From Mortierella sp. BCC40632 (lineage: Eukaryota; Mortierellomycota; Mortierellomycetes; Mortierellales; Mortierellaceae), in contig WAEK01000016.1 of the NCBI GenBank assembly GCA_011634665.1, forward strand, positions 496,001-560,000: a DNA stretch of 64,000 bases. The letters are read 5' to 3'. Each line of letters begins with the position of its first letter. Position 1 is the stretch's first letter. The notes under the pieces were generated by a model that was not told where the DNA came from, did no database searches, and saw nothing but the letters and a program-made list of their open reading frames with translations. The position numbers and the translations under genes are program-made. Below are positions 13,904 through 27,000 of this stretch, piece after piece.

Positions 13904-16311
13904 TAACAACAGCAACAACAACAACATACGGTGCGCTTTTCCGACTCGGTCACTGCAAACTTGTTGGGCTTGGGGGTCTTTGCTGATCCAAAGGCATTAT
14001 ATCTGACATCACTCTTGTCATTGACAAACCTCTGGAGAATAAAATTCAAACTAAAGGCAATCCAACCGAGGTATCCTGCAGAAACGACAGATCGAAGGAA
14101 TAGCCAGTCATAACTATTCATATAAGAAAGAGTAAAGTCTCGGGTTAACGAATCGAGCCAACATTCTCTAGGCTTAGTTACAGACAAGCCTGGTGGCGTC
14201 TGGTGGTCATTAGAGAATGACCAAGACAGATGCTAGAGAAAGTCACGACGTACGTCTGAAGGTAACGAAGACCCTCCAAACAAAGAGTCCTCACAACGGC
14301 ACACTCTGCCTCTGCTTCTTCGTATTTTCCAGCATCGATCAATGCCTGGACCTGCTTCTTGACTGCCTCTGGTGAGTGCTCTCCTGTAAGTCCTGGGAAA
14401 GACTTGAAGAACAACTCTGTGCGGCGCTTTAGCTCCTGTTTGACATGGTACTGTTCCAGAATCTGAAGGGTGTTGGTGAACGTGGATGCAGCCCTGAATG
14501 AATCAGGTGTGTCAAGATAAGGCAGTGGCAGCTCTCCAACAGAGTTGACTGGATAGTTAATTCCGATAAGTGCAGCCTAAAAAAAAAAAAAAAAAAAAAA
14601 AAAGGGGTCAGGCCGTGGAGAGGGATGACGACCAGCTAACTGTTCACAGCAACAAATGAAGGGAACTCTCGCAGCCTCGTTTGTACTACAATACCATTAG
14701 AGGGGCAATATCGGCTTGTCTAACGTCATGGCGACTATATGCATCAAGGGCCCAATCGGCTGAAAACTCATCGTGGCCCTGAGGGTTGACGGTGTCGGGC
14801 TTCTGGATTCCTGCACCCCAAGCAATAATAGGCGTCCTGGTATTATCAGGGTGGCCGTCTCCGTGAACGCCTAGTTGTGGAGTGCAGAGGAGAGGAGGAA
14901 AAAAAAATACCGGTTTTTTTTTTTTCGATAACAAGGAAGGCATTAGCGGGAGAGTTCTAAATTTGACCTTTTTTTAGATCCACCCAAAGACAGTCTGCCA
15001 CGTTACCTCTGTTGCCCATGCCGTGGTCTGCGGTAAAGACATAGGCCGTCTTGCCATCGTCCCCATAAAACTCTTTCAATTGCTCTGTGACCTTCTTGAT
15101 ACCCTCGTCCACAATCCGGATATTGTTGAGATAGAATTCCGAGTTGGGCAAATGCGAATGTCCATTAGTGTCCAGTCCCAGCAAATGCAAGAAAAAGACG
15201 ATCTTGTCCGAGTGAAGCTTCTTGAAGAGTGCCTCGTCTGTCTTTGCCTTTTCCAAGAGAAGAGTAAACTTCTCAAAGACCCAGGTGTCGAGAGCACTGG
15301 CATCGCCTAATTGTCCCCACAAGTTCCAATGCTGTTAGAGTAGAGAGGACGGAGCAATGTCGACGCAAGGGTTCAGGGTGACTTGCCTGTTCCAAAGTCC
15401 TCGTCCTCTGCTGGATACATGATACAGTCGATCCTGTTGGGGTCCGATGCTCCTTGAGCGAACATTGGTAGGATATCGGGCGATCCAAAGGACCAGGTGT
15501 GCTCGCTCTGATTGAAGACCGAGTCAAAGTTGACGGGGTTCATTTGCCAGCCTAGGGAGGAGAGGGATTACAGATACGATCCACTTTGAGGTGAGAGGCA
15601 TGATCTCTTTTTTTCCTTTTCTTCCATGGTTGACTCCTTTGACAGAATGAGTCGCTCACCTTTTGTGACCGCACTGACATCCTCGTAAAAGCCTGCAATG
15701 ATGGCGACGTGTCCTGGACGCGACTCTGTCGGCACACGGGTATGCGAGACACCCCAAGTGCCTTCGTTTTCAACAATGTGCCGCAAGAATGGAGCCCTAG
15801 TCGAAAGCTCGTTTGTCACTGGATCTGGGTGGAACTGGTACAGTTTGTCTGCTCGAAGGCCATCGGCTGTTTTGGGTCCAAGTGTTTGTTGTAGGTCGAT
15901 AAACAAGACAGATCAGATCCACGCCATTGTTCATGAGGGATGAGATTACCCCCCCGTTGAGAATTGGTTGTGGCAGCAGCAGCAGCAGTAGCAGCAGGAA
16001 GAAAAGTGGTTAGAGTTAGTATTTTCGGTTGAAAGGAACAAAACAGATCCGATGTTCGAGCCTGCAAAGTTGAGGATGTATGCCACACAAGGGCTGTGGG
16101 CAGTTAGTTTGTGATTAGGAGAAGAGTCCGTACCAACAAAAAGGACGAGTCGCTTGGCAGGGGCAGGGGCATCGACACGGTGCTGGTCCATGCCATGGAC
16201 GAGTGGCGATGTGAAGTAGATGTCAAAGATGGAGCAGATGTAGGTGACATGGAAGAGAACGCCAATGATGAGCAGCCATGCGCTCGTCAGCGTTGTGGGC
16301 AGGCGAGCCAT
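11907..16311 (-). CDS. MCD4: GPI ethanolamine phosphate transferase 1 (Mcd4/PIG-N)
   Basis: Mcd4/PIG-N adds phosphoethanolamine to the first mannose of GPI-anchor precursors in the ER. Twelve exons: 16311-16134, 15866-15660, 15551-15387, 15306-15007, 14870-14695, 14576-14254, 14113-13930, 13833-13606, 13471-13284, 13159-13033, 12910-12687, 12576-11907. They sum to 989 residues, near the ~920-930 of relatives. An N-terminal anchor ([18 protein letters not shown]) precedes a lumenal alkaline-phosphatase-fold domain with [11 protein letters not shown], the catalytic-threonine segment PTESRPGH, metal-binding [10 protein letters not shown] and DHGM. After the catalytic domain come [14 protein letters not shown] and a long multi-span membrane region to the C terminus. 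The intron at 15386-15307 starts with GCAAGT rather than GT. The intron at 13929-13834 carries a ~44-nt poly-A run. The gene is divergent from the SLP1-like gene, another predicted ER protein. Confidence 0.95.
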
Positions 16312-17169
16312 GATCGCAGTCAGGCAGACAAGTAGTTAGGGAGAGAGACAAGACAGTCTAGGCTGGACAAAAGATGAAAGATGGCAAGGATGTGTAGACC
16401 GGGAGAGCCTGAGGATGTCTAGAGTCAGGCACAGCAGCAATGGAGAGGAGAAAGGAAGAGAGATGAGACCGGCTCGATTCTAGATGGGGCAGCGGTAATA
16501 GGAAGAGAGAAAGAGAAAGAGAGAGAAAAGAGAAAAGAGAAAGAGAAAGAAAGAGATGAAATGAAATGAAAAGAGAGAGAGAGATCAACTTCAGGACTCT
16601 CGCTCCGAACAAACACAAGAGAAAGAGAGGAAGAGAGAGAGAGAGAGAGAGAGAGAAAGGGACGCTCTCCTTCCGTATGGGACAAGGACGTTAACTTAGG
16701 CTCATGCACCACCAGAAGGATACACTACTACTGCCTACCATCCTCCACATTCCTCCAATTCCCTCCCATTGCTTGCCTTGCCTTACCTTGCCTTGCCTTG
16801 CCTTGCTCGAGTCCCCATGCGCGCATACATTTCCCATGTCTGACTCCCCTGCATGCATGCTCGCTGGAGTGCATGCATACTTGCACATGACTCTCTGCTG
16901 CTGCCATTGTGAAGGCCCATCTCTATCCCATCTCCTTGTGCCTGTGCTATCAGCTTGGACCCATCAGCCCAACCCACACAGTCCTTCGATCAGTCGCCGT
17001 CATACCCTCCGACGAGAACGACGACGACCCAACCTTAAGAAAGGCTCGCCCAGTCGTGTTGCTACAACTATTGTTGCTGCTGCTGCTGCTTGTGCTCAAC
17101 ACAGCTCCTACCTCTCGTCCATCTGATCCTCAATCCGATCGACCCACACACTCCCCCCCCCCTCCTTCA
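16312..17169. promoter_or_regulatory. Upstream region between divergent MCD4 and SLP1-like genes
   Basis: No gene is seen. The MCD4-proximal half is GA-rich on the plus strand (about 16500-16660). A short run of CCTTG pentamers lies at about 16776-16806 and three GCATGCAT-like palindromes at about 16851-16878. Both promoters should lie here. Confidence 0.45.
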
Positions 17170-19165
17170 ATGCCCCACGCCCGCATCGCTCCCAGCTTGC
17201 GTTGCTGCTGGGCCCGGCCACGGCACCTCTGGCGTGCAATGCTCGCCCTTGGCATCCTTGTCTCCTCTCACTCTCCTCCACTCGCCCACGCCTTCTTCCA
17301 CATCGAACCACACTCGTCTTCTGACTCTGGCCCGTCGCCGTCTGATGCCTCCAACCTTCACCTTCACCATCACCGCGCTGTCCTCCAGGACGACCAGCCG
17401 CCCCATGCACTGTTGTACCCGCCTTGCCACATGTGCCCCATCGGCGCTGACACACAGCAACCATTTGCAATGTGTCTAGCTAATCCCTCCTGCCATGACT
17501 CACCCTTTGCACACAGCGACATGGACCAGGTAATCCATCACTTTTTCTTTCTTTCTTTCTTCTTTACTCCTTTGCGCCCAACAGACCCCTAAGTATGCAA
17601 GCTGAAAACATTCATTCCTGCTTGCCCCGCTCAATAGGACCCATGGCTGTCCCGTGGCCCAAGTGACCCTCCTACAGACAGCGTTGATACAGGGTGGGTG
17701 GAGGAGCCCGCAGGATCGGGATCTTGGGGAAGCCGTGGTTCTAGTCAGGATCAGCGTCCAGAGCCGAGCGTTGGGCAGGAAGGAGTGGCCGGAGAAGAAT
17801 CAACGCTTCTACCTGTGCCAAGTTCTGATGTTAATGGAGAAACACCGGCAGAGGATGCCACGTATGTGGAGCCAGAAAGCCTTCGAGTCACAGAATCGGA
17901 CCCTACAAATGGGCCGACCCAAAACGCACAGCCGCCTCCTTCTCCTCCAGAAGCTACGCCCAACCAGCCCCAAACCCCTCCAGCCCCTGCAGATACATCG
18001 CGCTCAGCTGTTGTCGTCAGTTCATCTGTCCCCTCTGTGCCATCAGCAGTAGCATCTCCTCCTCCTCCTCCTCCTCCTCCTCCTCCTCAACCAGAACGCC
18101 ACATTCCTTCGTATGAACAATGGCGGAAACAAATGCTGGAGAAAAAGAAGAGCAAGCTCGCAGACACCTCGGAGCGAAAGCAAAGGAAACGGATGCCTTA
18201 TCAGGAAAGCTCATTGGACGAGGCCATTGGCGGTGAAGATGAACTCGGTTTCGTACTCCCCAACCTCGACAGTGGCTCCAACAAGGGCATCGAAAACCGA
18301 TTCCAACACCATCACGATCAGTTGGGGAATGGGCCCGACATCAAAAAGGATCCTATCCCTGAAAACAAATGGACCAAGTCCGAGTTTGCCAAGGATCCAA
18401 AAGATCGTTTCAATCACGCCTCTGCGATCTGTGCTGCCAGCGTTGTCAAGGCCAGCAAGGATGCTACCAGTATCATGGCCATCTTGAACGAAGGCAAGGA
18501 TCAGTACATGTTGAACAAGTGTATGACCAAGGACAAGTTTTTTGTAGTCGAGCTCTGTGAGGAGATCCTTGTTGATACATTTGTTCTCGGTAACTATGAG
18601 TTCTTTTCGTCGACCTTCAAGGATTTTGTCGTCTCTGTAAACCGATATCCTCCAAGAGACGATGGCTGGAGTATCCTTGGTCATTTCAGAGCCAGGAATA
18701 CCAGAGATGCGCAGGTAAGAAAAGAATCCTTCCCCCTTCCCCCTTCCCTTCCTGTTGTTCAGATTTTGTACAAAAAGAGTTTTAAAGTAACACTTACTCT
18801 CTATTGTTTCTATGATAGGTCTTCAAACCTGTGGTGCCTCAACTTGCGACCTATATTCGGTTCGACTTTTTGAATCACTATGGCAGAGAATATTATTGTC
18901 CTGTGACCGTATTGCGTGTCTACGGTGCAACTGCTCTGGAGCAATTGAAGCAGGAGGAAGAAGAGGAGAAGAGACAGGCTGAGGAAGAGCGTAAGCAGGC
19001 GGAAATGGAAAGATCACGCCTTGCTTCAGATGACACAAAGGAGGATGACCCTAGTGGCGAGGGATCGGCAGATCTTGAACACGATAAACAAGATCAGAGT
19101 AACGCCGTGTTGCCAGACGGTGCAAACGATGCCAAAGAGCTTGAAGAGAGGCATAACCACCAACT

Positions 19166-19219
<54 letters not shown>

Positions 19220-22200
19220 ACAACAACTGCAACAGCAGCAGCAGCATGAGCATGACTTGCAACAGCCCTTACCAAGGATCAATGCGGACCAAATTCAACA
19301 GGGTCAAGAGCCGCCACAGCATTCTTTGCAGGAGCCTACACATGATCATCCAGAACCTGTAGTGGAGAGCTCGAGCCACCAAGAAACCGATCAACGCCCC
19401 ACTAACTCTTATGAGGAGGTGCCATCTCACTCCGATCAGCCTGGAACAGAATCTCCTTCGTTCCTGAGGCCGACAGTTTCTCTAGAAGGCGAAGAATCAT
19501 CTTCTCCATCCAAGACTGCAGAGGTGGCTACCGATCCAACCTTGAATCCTTTCTTGGAAGACACGCATGTCTCTTCTGAAAACAAACCTACAGAGGTTCT
19601 GCCACTCCAACCTTCGCCCACGACACCAGCCACCATCCAGGATGATGCTGACTGGAGGAATGACGATCTTGAAATGATCACGTTTGCGCAGAGGACCCGT
19701 CCAACCAACCCTCCCAAACCAGTGAGCACCACCAAATCCGGCCCAGTTGCCTCTGGAGCTTCCTCTAGTTCTGGAGGAGCACCAGTGGCGACGGATATCC
19801 CTGCACCTCCCGCTCCATCTGGGCATTCGTCGCAAGAGAGCGTCTACAAAAATATTGTGAATCGACTCAAGGCGCTTGAGCTGAACTCTTCCCTATCCTA
19901 CCAATACCTGGAAGAACAAAGCATCATCTTTAATGAAGTGATTGACTCGAATGCCCAAAAGATTAACCAGCTTGTTACTCATTTGAATGAGGTCACCCGA
20001 CGACTGGAGAAACTGGTAAGTGAAGAGGATATTCATAAAGAAAAATAGAGCTGTTGCTGTTGTCTCTCTCCCCCAAAGACCAAATAGCTAATCCTTGGAC
20101 CTAATGATGTCACTTTTGTTTGCTAGGGGAAAAGGTATGACCAGCTTGCTTATAGTTATCGTGCTCATGTTGAAATCGACGGAGAGAGGCGTCGTCAAGA
20201 GTTTCTGGATCTTTCTGCTCAGGTACTATACCTCATCTTTAGCCTTTTCTTCGCTTCCAAGAGAAACCACGCTTTAGATCGCCAATGACAAGAGTATACT
20301 AACGCCCTAATTTACAAACCCGCACAAAAAGGTATTATTTCACCGACAATTGTTTATGGTCGGCGCCATCGCGCTGAGCTCTGTCTTGGCCGTCATTGCT
20401 GTCACCAAGAGCTCTTCCATGCACTATGCGCTCCAACAATCCCCTCTTGGCGCAAAACTCCGCGCTATCTCGGATGGTGTGGGCGGCCACCGACGTCGAC
20501 AACAACCAAGACGACCAGGTGCACCAGAAGAGGTGGCTCCTTCATCTGTCAGAATTGGTTCTGTGGAGGCTCTTCGTCAATTCGAACGTCAACAATCCAT
20601 ATCTGATTCACATTCGGTGGAAGCCCTTCCCAACATCATAAACCTCAGCGCTAACATTAGCCGGCACAGTAGTATCAGCAAAGGAACTGGTAAACGATTG
20701 GCCGTGGAGGAGAGCACGAAAATGGTGTCTGAAAATACGGCACATTCAGGAACCAGGATGGCTCTTGACACTGCTTCCGAAGATCTTACCCATCCCAACA
20801 ATCGTCTGGACGGAAACGCAGAAGCTCCTATGCAAGAAAAGAGAACCGAGGAATCTAACCATCGCATTAACCATGACTTGGAGCGAGTTGCCAAGGAACC
20901 ATCCACAGGAGATGCTCATATTCCAACTACCCCAAGACCTTCTCCCCAACAACTTCAAACTCAAGCTGGTGGCGTTTCTGTATCCACCTCTGTTCCAACT
21001 GAACCCTTCCTAGTATCGCGCACCCCATTTCCGACGCCCAAGGGTAGCCATCGAACGGGTGATATTCTCACGTTGAACCCTATCCATCCTTCTGAAGAGT
21101 CACCAACACAGCCCATTGCACCTCATGGCATGGGAGGGGATTCTCTATCAGCACTTGACCAGATCCCAGATCAAGGTCCACCTCAAGAGGAATATCAAGA
21201 CCAAGATGATCTTTCAGGTCAAAACGAACTAGAAAAACAGCATCATCAGTATCTTCAACAAGTTCGTCAGTTCTCGGGGGACGAATATCGACCTGATTCT
21301 CCCAGTTTCCAAGGTCCCTCTGGTCTAGATGATGGGGAACAACTTTCGGACGCTGATGTTGCCTATATGTCACGCGATATGGACGTTGGTCGAATGGAAC
21401 GAAGAGAAAGAGTACCTCGTGTTCGTCAAGAGTCGATCGATTCCACACCACCCACACCGACCATGAAGCGACTTTCTGTGAGTTACTATAACCAGTTTCA
21501 TCACGGTACTAATCACCATCATCACCACCATCATCCTTTGACAAGATTCATGACGATTAGTACTGAAGATGAGATGGACGATGGCTCGGATGATACGGTG
21601 GGGGTGCAGCCGAACGCGTATCTGGGCGGTAGTATGGGTGTGTCGGAGCATCCGACTCTACTTGGTCAAGAGGCCGAAGATGCAGCATCCCCCGCTTTGG
21701 GGCCTTCACACGACCAAGAAGAGGAAGGAGCAGGGATCAACAGGGTGGATCTGGAACAATGTTCACCACCATCTGCTACCGAAACATTGCATAGGCATCC
21801 AAGCGTTCATGGGGAAGACATTGGGTTTGCTTCGGATTCTGTCCTAGATTCAGTATCCGAAAGTATAACCAGTAATCAGGAACGCTTGCCTCCTGTCGTG
21901 GTAGGAGATTGGGAAAAACTTCATGGGGTTGGGGAAAGAGTCTCTGAGGATGAAGAGGACAAACATCCACATACTACCTCGGGTCCACATGACAGTACCT
22001 CGACCAGAGATCTTGAAGTCACCTTCCAAACCCTCTCTGCGAATGGACATTCGACCGTGCACAAGTATGAAGAAGGTCCTGACAAGGAGACGATCAAGAA
22101 TTCATCTCGGATACGAAGGCGACGAAGTTCTCATAGTATCCTGATCCCTCGAACCACCAGTATCCAGGATCTAAAGTCAGAGGTTCCGTTGAAGAGTCAT

Positions 22201-22515
22201 AGTGCCAATGAGACGACTGGTGAACTAGTGGTGGGACTTGGATTGGATTTCGGATCTGAGATGGAAGGCCATGCTCCTCAAGCGCAGGATCAATCGACCC
22301 ATACGGATCGGGATGAGAGAGAGACGGCAAGTGCGATTCCACCATCCTCATGGACACACACAGAGAACGAGATGCATACTGCGAACTTGTCTGAGAGGGG
22401 TGAAGAAGAAAGTCTGCAGGCCCTGGTCAGTAAACGAGTCCATGAGGCTGAAGAAGAGGAGGAAAGGGCACGACAAGGAGATGATGAAGCCTCTCCCATG
22501 TCCTCTCGAAGATAG
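17170..22515 (+). CDS. SLP1/OSTEOPOTENTIA-type SUN-domain membrane protein
   Basis: Five exons (17170-17529, 17638-18714, 18819-20015, 20127-20222, 20332-22515) give 1,637 residues. The chosen ATG places a signal-peptide-like segment (AMLALGILVSSHSPPLAHA) near the N terminus; an in-frame upstream ATG-like start is possible but would bury it. The SUN domain lies at ~377-512 (FNHASAICAASVVKASK, NYEFFSSTFKDFVVSVNRYP, YIRFDFLNHYG, VLRVYGAT). Then come an acidic coiled coil, a polyglutamine tract (~596-624), a second coiled coil (~825-880), and one membrane span (~917-936, LFMVGAIALSSVLAVIAV). In yeast, the mid-SUN protein Slp1 acts with Emp65 in the ER to protect soluble proteins from degradation. 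The 700-residue polar C-terminal tail after the membrane span is unusually long and has His-rich and acidic stretches but no domain I recognise. Confidence 0.88.
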
Positions 22516-22968
22516 AGTGAGACCCCTATAATAATTTCTTGAAGATGATGAAGAAGAAAATCTGAGTTACCACAAAAAGCCTTTTACAGTTTTATAGTCT
22601 GCAGTTGATCCTGAGACGAGCTCTTGAAGAAGAAGAAGAAGAAGAAGATGATGAAGAAAAAACTTCCACCCTCCTCCGACTCACTATTGTAAGTCTGGTG
22701 TTGTGGGTTGGAATTGACCCAAAAGCAGAAATTAAGACTGACTGAACGGAAATCGTACTTTGCTGTATCAATTATGTGCTCATCCAAATCGGAGGACCAC
22801 CTTTAGGCTGATGAGGGCATCGGTCAAACTGGAGCCTGAAATAGGCAACCCAAACCATGGATTATTCAGTGATTCCATATCAAAGATCACCGGTGCGAAT
22901 AATTAGTCGATTACAGTTGCTAGTGGTGCGGTTATGCTGCTTTGAATCCTGGCATTCATACACTTTCG
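22516..22968. other. 3' flank of the SLP1-like gene up to the inverted-repeat block
   Basis: No gene is seen. An AAG/GAA-rich microsatellite-like segment lies at about 22625-22665. The sequence otherwise looks unique. It should contain the 3' untranslated region of the SLP1-like gene, whose transcript may run into the left inverted arm. Confidence 0.4.
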
Positions 22969-24022
22969 GGAGGTCTCCATGCGAGTGATAGATTTGATCC
23001 GCGTGTTATCGAAAGTAGAAATGTCGTGCATCTCTACGCTGGTGGCAAGATAGAGTGATGGAAGACTTGGATAGAGAGATACAGGAGCTGAGAGAACACT
23101 CGCATGTGTGAGAGATATGAAAGAGTGAAAGGAGATGGAGTAGAAGAAAAGAGTGGCCATGGGGTGACCCTTTGGATTGTAGAGGTGTCAAGATGTCAAA
23201 AAACATTTTATTGTTGTTGTTTGATATTTGTATGATCCTGGTCCTGTTGTTCTTCTGTGCTGATGGCCTTACTTGTCTGTTGGTACTCGCGTTGCCGACC
23301 TGAATTAACTTGAGGACCACATCTTGAGGCCAGATCTACAAGAATGGTCAAGAGATAAGAGGGAGCATTAGACAGCACCGAGTCCCAGGTGACCCCTCCC
23401 CTCTTCCCCTCCACTCCCACCAACCCATGGTGGATGTGTTCTCTCTCCTGGCCATCTGCCTCTCCATCTTCTCATCCGTCTGTCCACTTACCAACATTTG
23501 GGGACCATACCCCCTTCTTACCCTCCCACCTACCTGTGGGGAGTATGTCCCCTCTTGGTAACCTCATCCTCCTACCCTCATGAAGAGAGCACACACCCCT
23601 CTTACCCTCCCACCTACCCGTGGGGAGTTGCTCTCTTGGTAACCCCTCCTACCATTGGAGAGCATGTACCCCTCATTCCCACCTACCTACCCTTGGGGGC
23701 ACATGTTCTCTCTGGTTACCTGCGTAGAGCATACCCTCACTTTGCCTCCCTCCCTCCCTTGGAGGGTATGCTCCCGCCTAATCCTATGCCTTCTCCCGTC
23801 CCCCGCTCCTACTCTTTCTCCACGAGAACACACCTCCCCAGCAAGGAGAGGGGATGGAGTTCACCCTCTCGGTGCTGGTAGGATGCCTTTGCAACCTACC
23901 TGAAAGATCCTGTATCCTATCTTGTATCCTGTCCTGAATCCTATCATGTATCCAGTGCTGAATCTAGTCCTGTGTCCACTTTTGTATTCATTCTCGATGA
24001 ATGTCTCGCTTCTATTACTATT
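22969..24022 (+). repeat. Left arm of the long inverted repeat
   Basis: This arm pairs with 28285-29337 in reverse orientation. The outer boundary is at the GGAGGTCTCCAT segment (22969-22980). The inner boundary is near TCTATTACTATT, after which the two sides differ. Within the arm lie degenerate tandem units and a field of short ATCC-containing repeats. Similarity is visible base by base over long stretches, for example 23270-23400. Confidence 0.9.
23500..23800. repeat. Degenerate tandem repeat inside the left arm
   Basis: Units of roughly 60-80 nt recur here, each with a CCYACCTACCYnTGGGGAG-like core and a following TTGGTAACC-like segment. The right arm carries the matching array in reverse orientation at about 28520-28810. 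Adjacent to it (23905-23990) is a second array of ~10-nt units built on TATCC/GAATCC steps. Such subterminal arrays are typical of DNA transposons with long inverted ends. Confidence 0.65.
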
Positions 24023-27000
24023 AGTCCAACAAAAAAAGAAAGAAAGAAAGAGAGGTTGGGTAGTCTGGGTTCTTGGACGAAGAGCATGAAGAGTAAGGCA
24101 GATGGAACTTGTGACCTGGTGGCCTCCTGTCAGAGCATCGCCACCAAACATCAGCAGAGAGACTATGAAGCCATCCCTATCCATCCCAAAGACAAAACGA
24201 CAAAAAGAAATGAAAAGAAGAGAAGGGAGAGTGACAGGCAAAAGGCAAAGTGAGAAAGAAAGTACAGAAGGCAAAAAAAACACTCGCGCACTCACACAGA
24301 CACAAGAGGAAACTTGGGCTCGAACTTGACGGTAGACCTTAGTACTCCCTAACTACCATGTAGGGAAGCTATTCTTACGGCTGTACCTACCTATGACTGT
24401 GAGTTCCTGGATTAGGCTGGCTGGCGCTGGTTGTGGCTGTGGTTGAGTGGTGGTTGTGGTATAGTGGTTGGAGTGGAGTAGTAAAGCGTAGTAGTGAAAG
24501 GTGGGGTGGGGCTGAGGAGGGTAGTGGAGGAGGAGGGGAGAAGAGTGGTGAAGAAGGATGAAGAGAGGAGAGTGGGGAAGAAGAAGAAGAAGGAAGAAAA
24601 TGGTGGTATGAAAAAAGAAAGAGGTGAACGGCAAGGAGAAGGGAAAAGAAAAAAAGTGTGTCGTGACCGGCAAAGAGAACAGGGTGTGCAAGCACAGCAG
24701 GCAACTCTGGTTCTGGAACCGTGTCGACCAGGACCTACAACAAGGTCCTCTGACTTTTCTTGTCGCTCTTTCTGGGGAGAGAGAGAGAGAGAGAGAGAGA
24801 AGAGGAAGAAGAAATCAAAGGGCGCTGCATGAGAAAAGAGAAAAATATGGAAACTATGGTAATCTATGAGAAGAAGGCTATCTCGAGAGCGCTTACACCA
24901 TTATGGTATGTCAGATCCAGAGCCTGCACATCATTCTATTCTGGCGATGAAGACTCTACCAAAGGTTTGGATTTTTGGTATTGTCGAGACGTGAACAGTG
25001 TCGATAACCATTGCCAACCGTCCAACAGACACCCACCAGACTGAATCACCGCAGGAAGACAGAGGCAGCCGATGGGAAGGAAGCAGGCTGTGGAGAGCGG
25101 AAGAAAATGTAACGTGTAGCTGGCCGGTTGATCACCGTCCAGCAACTAATTTCTCTTGTGTATGGAATGTGGTGCCTCTATTTTTTTTTTTATTTTTTTT
25201 TGAAGACTCAGTCGCAAACAAGCATCAACTGAAAGAGAGTGGAGGGCGCGTGTAGTCACCCTGGATGCGTGCATGGATGCATCACCTGTTCTCTCTCACC
25301 AGCTCTCTCCTTCATTAGCTCTCTCTTTTTCCTACCGAACCGTGCCTCTGATCGCCCTATATGTCTTGAGACTGATTCACCTATTTCCAACTGCCTCTCT
25401 GCCTCTCCGCCTTACTACTTCACTACCTTACCACCCCACCGCCACTCACTACCTCTCTTCTGGTTTCTCTCTCTCTCTCTCATGTGCTTTTCTCGCTAGC
25501 CTCGCTGTCATGATTGGTCGTGCACAGACCCCTGATCGTTCAAAGATTTTCTTCCCGGCACCATTGGTTCATTTCTTTTTCCTTCTGGTCTGCTTAGCCT
25601 CGCCTCGACGACCACTTGACCTTGTCTCTCTGTTCCCAAAAGCCCACAGCGCAGCCTGGCTCCGATCCTTAGTTAGAGAGACATTGGTCCTCTTTAGTCC
25701 GGACTTGATCTTTTTTCCCCTTTCAAAATATGGCAGCCATGCAAGAGTGAGTAGGCTTGGCGGATCTGTTTCCCAGTCAGCTTTTGCTTCCCAGAGATCA
25801 AGAGGTGTCAGAGGCGGAGTATCTGCTATGGCTCTTGTGACCACTAGAGGACACCGGCAATGTATCCGATTCTTCAAGGATATTGTGTGCCGTTAGACTG
25901 ACTGACTGAATTTCTTTTTTTTTTTTTTTTGGCCAACTCCTCCTTTGGTCACATTCTTCCTCGGCTACCTCTTTTCGGTTACACTCCTTTCCTTTCGCGT
26001 TGATTGGGTTGCTTTTGGTTGATCTTGGTTGACCTCGCCACCTTTGCTCTCACCTCCAATCACCTTCAACCCTGACGCGCTTAACTGAAACTGAGGCAAA
26101 CCTATGGGAAAGTGATTTTCCATCAGGGCATCAGAAGATGTCACCAGCTCAAGGCGTTTGGAGCATGGGTGGGACGGGGAACTACATAGACATACGCCGG
26201 AGAGGAAGGATCCGGTTGGCTTCAGTCGATGGGAGGAGAAGCATAGAAAGAAGAAGTGGCGATCAGTCGATGGTCACTATTAAGCAGAAGCAACAGCTGA
26301 GGCGCCTCTTAGTATAAAGGGGAGTGAGAGAGGAGCCGTTAGGGGACTCATCAGCGCTGTTGGTCAGTCCTGTCTGATCGGTCTGCGCCAGGTCCTCTGT
26401 CTGACTCTGACATCAACCGCTGGCCAGAAGCAGCAGCGGATAAAAAGAACCGGCACTGCTCCCTGGCTTCGTACTGCTGCTGGAGCTGTTACCAAAACTA
26501 CCAGCAACGAAACTGTCGAGGCTATCAGCAACGGAACCGTTGGGCCTATAGCCAGCGATACTGCTGTCTAGCTTGCACATCTGCAGGCGCGTCCTGTCCA
26601 TCCCACACCAGACACGGTTCGTCTTTTGACTTGCGCCACAGTCTTTTGGCAGCGTGTATCATATTTCTGCCCCACTTCTTTTTCTTTTTTTTCTTTTTCT
26701 TCTCCAACCCTCTCACTCTATCTCCCTTTTCCCCACCCTCCACTCCTCTTTCCTGGCTCAGCACCGAAGAACCGAAGCACTCCAACACCACCAACTCGGC
26801 AGCCCCAGAACCTCAGTATCCCAGCACCCAGTTTTTCCAGCACCCCAGCACATCAGCACCAGGAAAAAAAAAACCTCAACCCTCCCCATCCCCCCTTCTC
26901 ATCCCCTGCTCCGTCACCGTTCTTTTTCTCTATGGTCGGAGTGCCCGGGAACGGGTACTCTGCGTCGTGCAGTCTTCTGCCGTCGTTCGCGACCACCCTT

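Noticed and set aside
25273..25896. 207-residue plus-strand open frame inside the inverted-repeat block
   Set aside because: Composition follows the pyrimidine-rich tract, overlaps other open frames, and shows no motif of any family I recognise.
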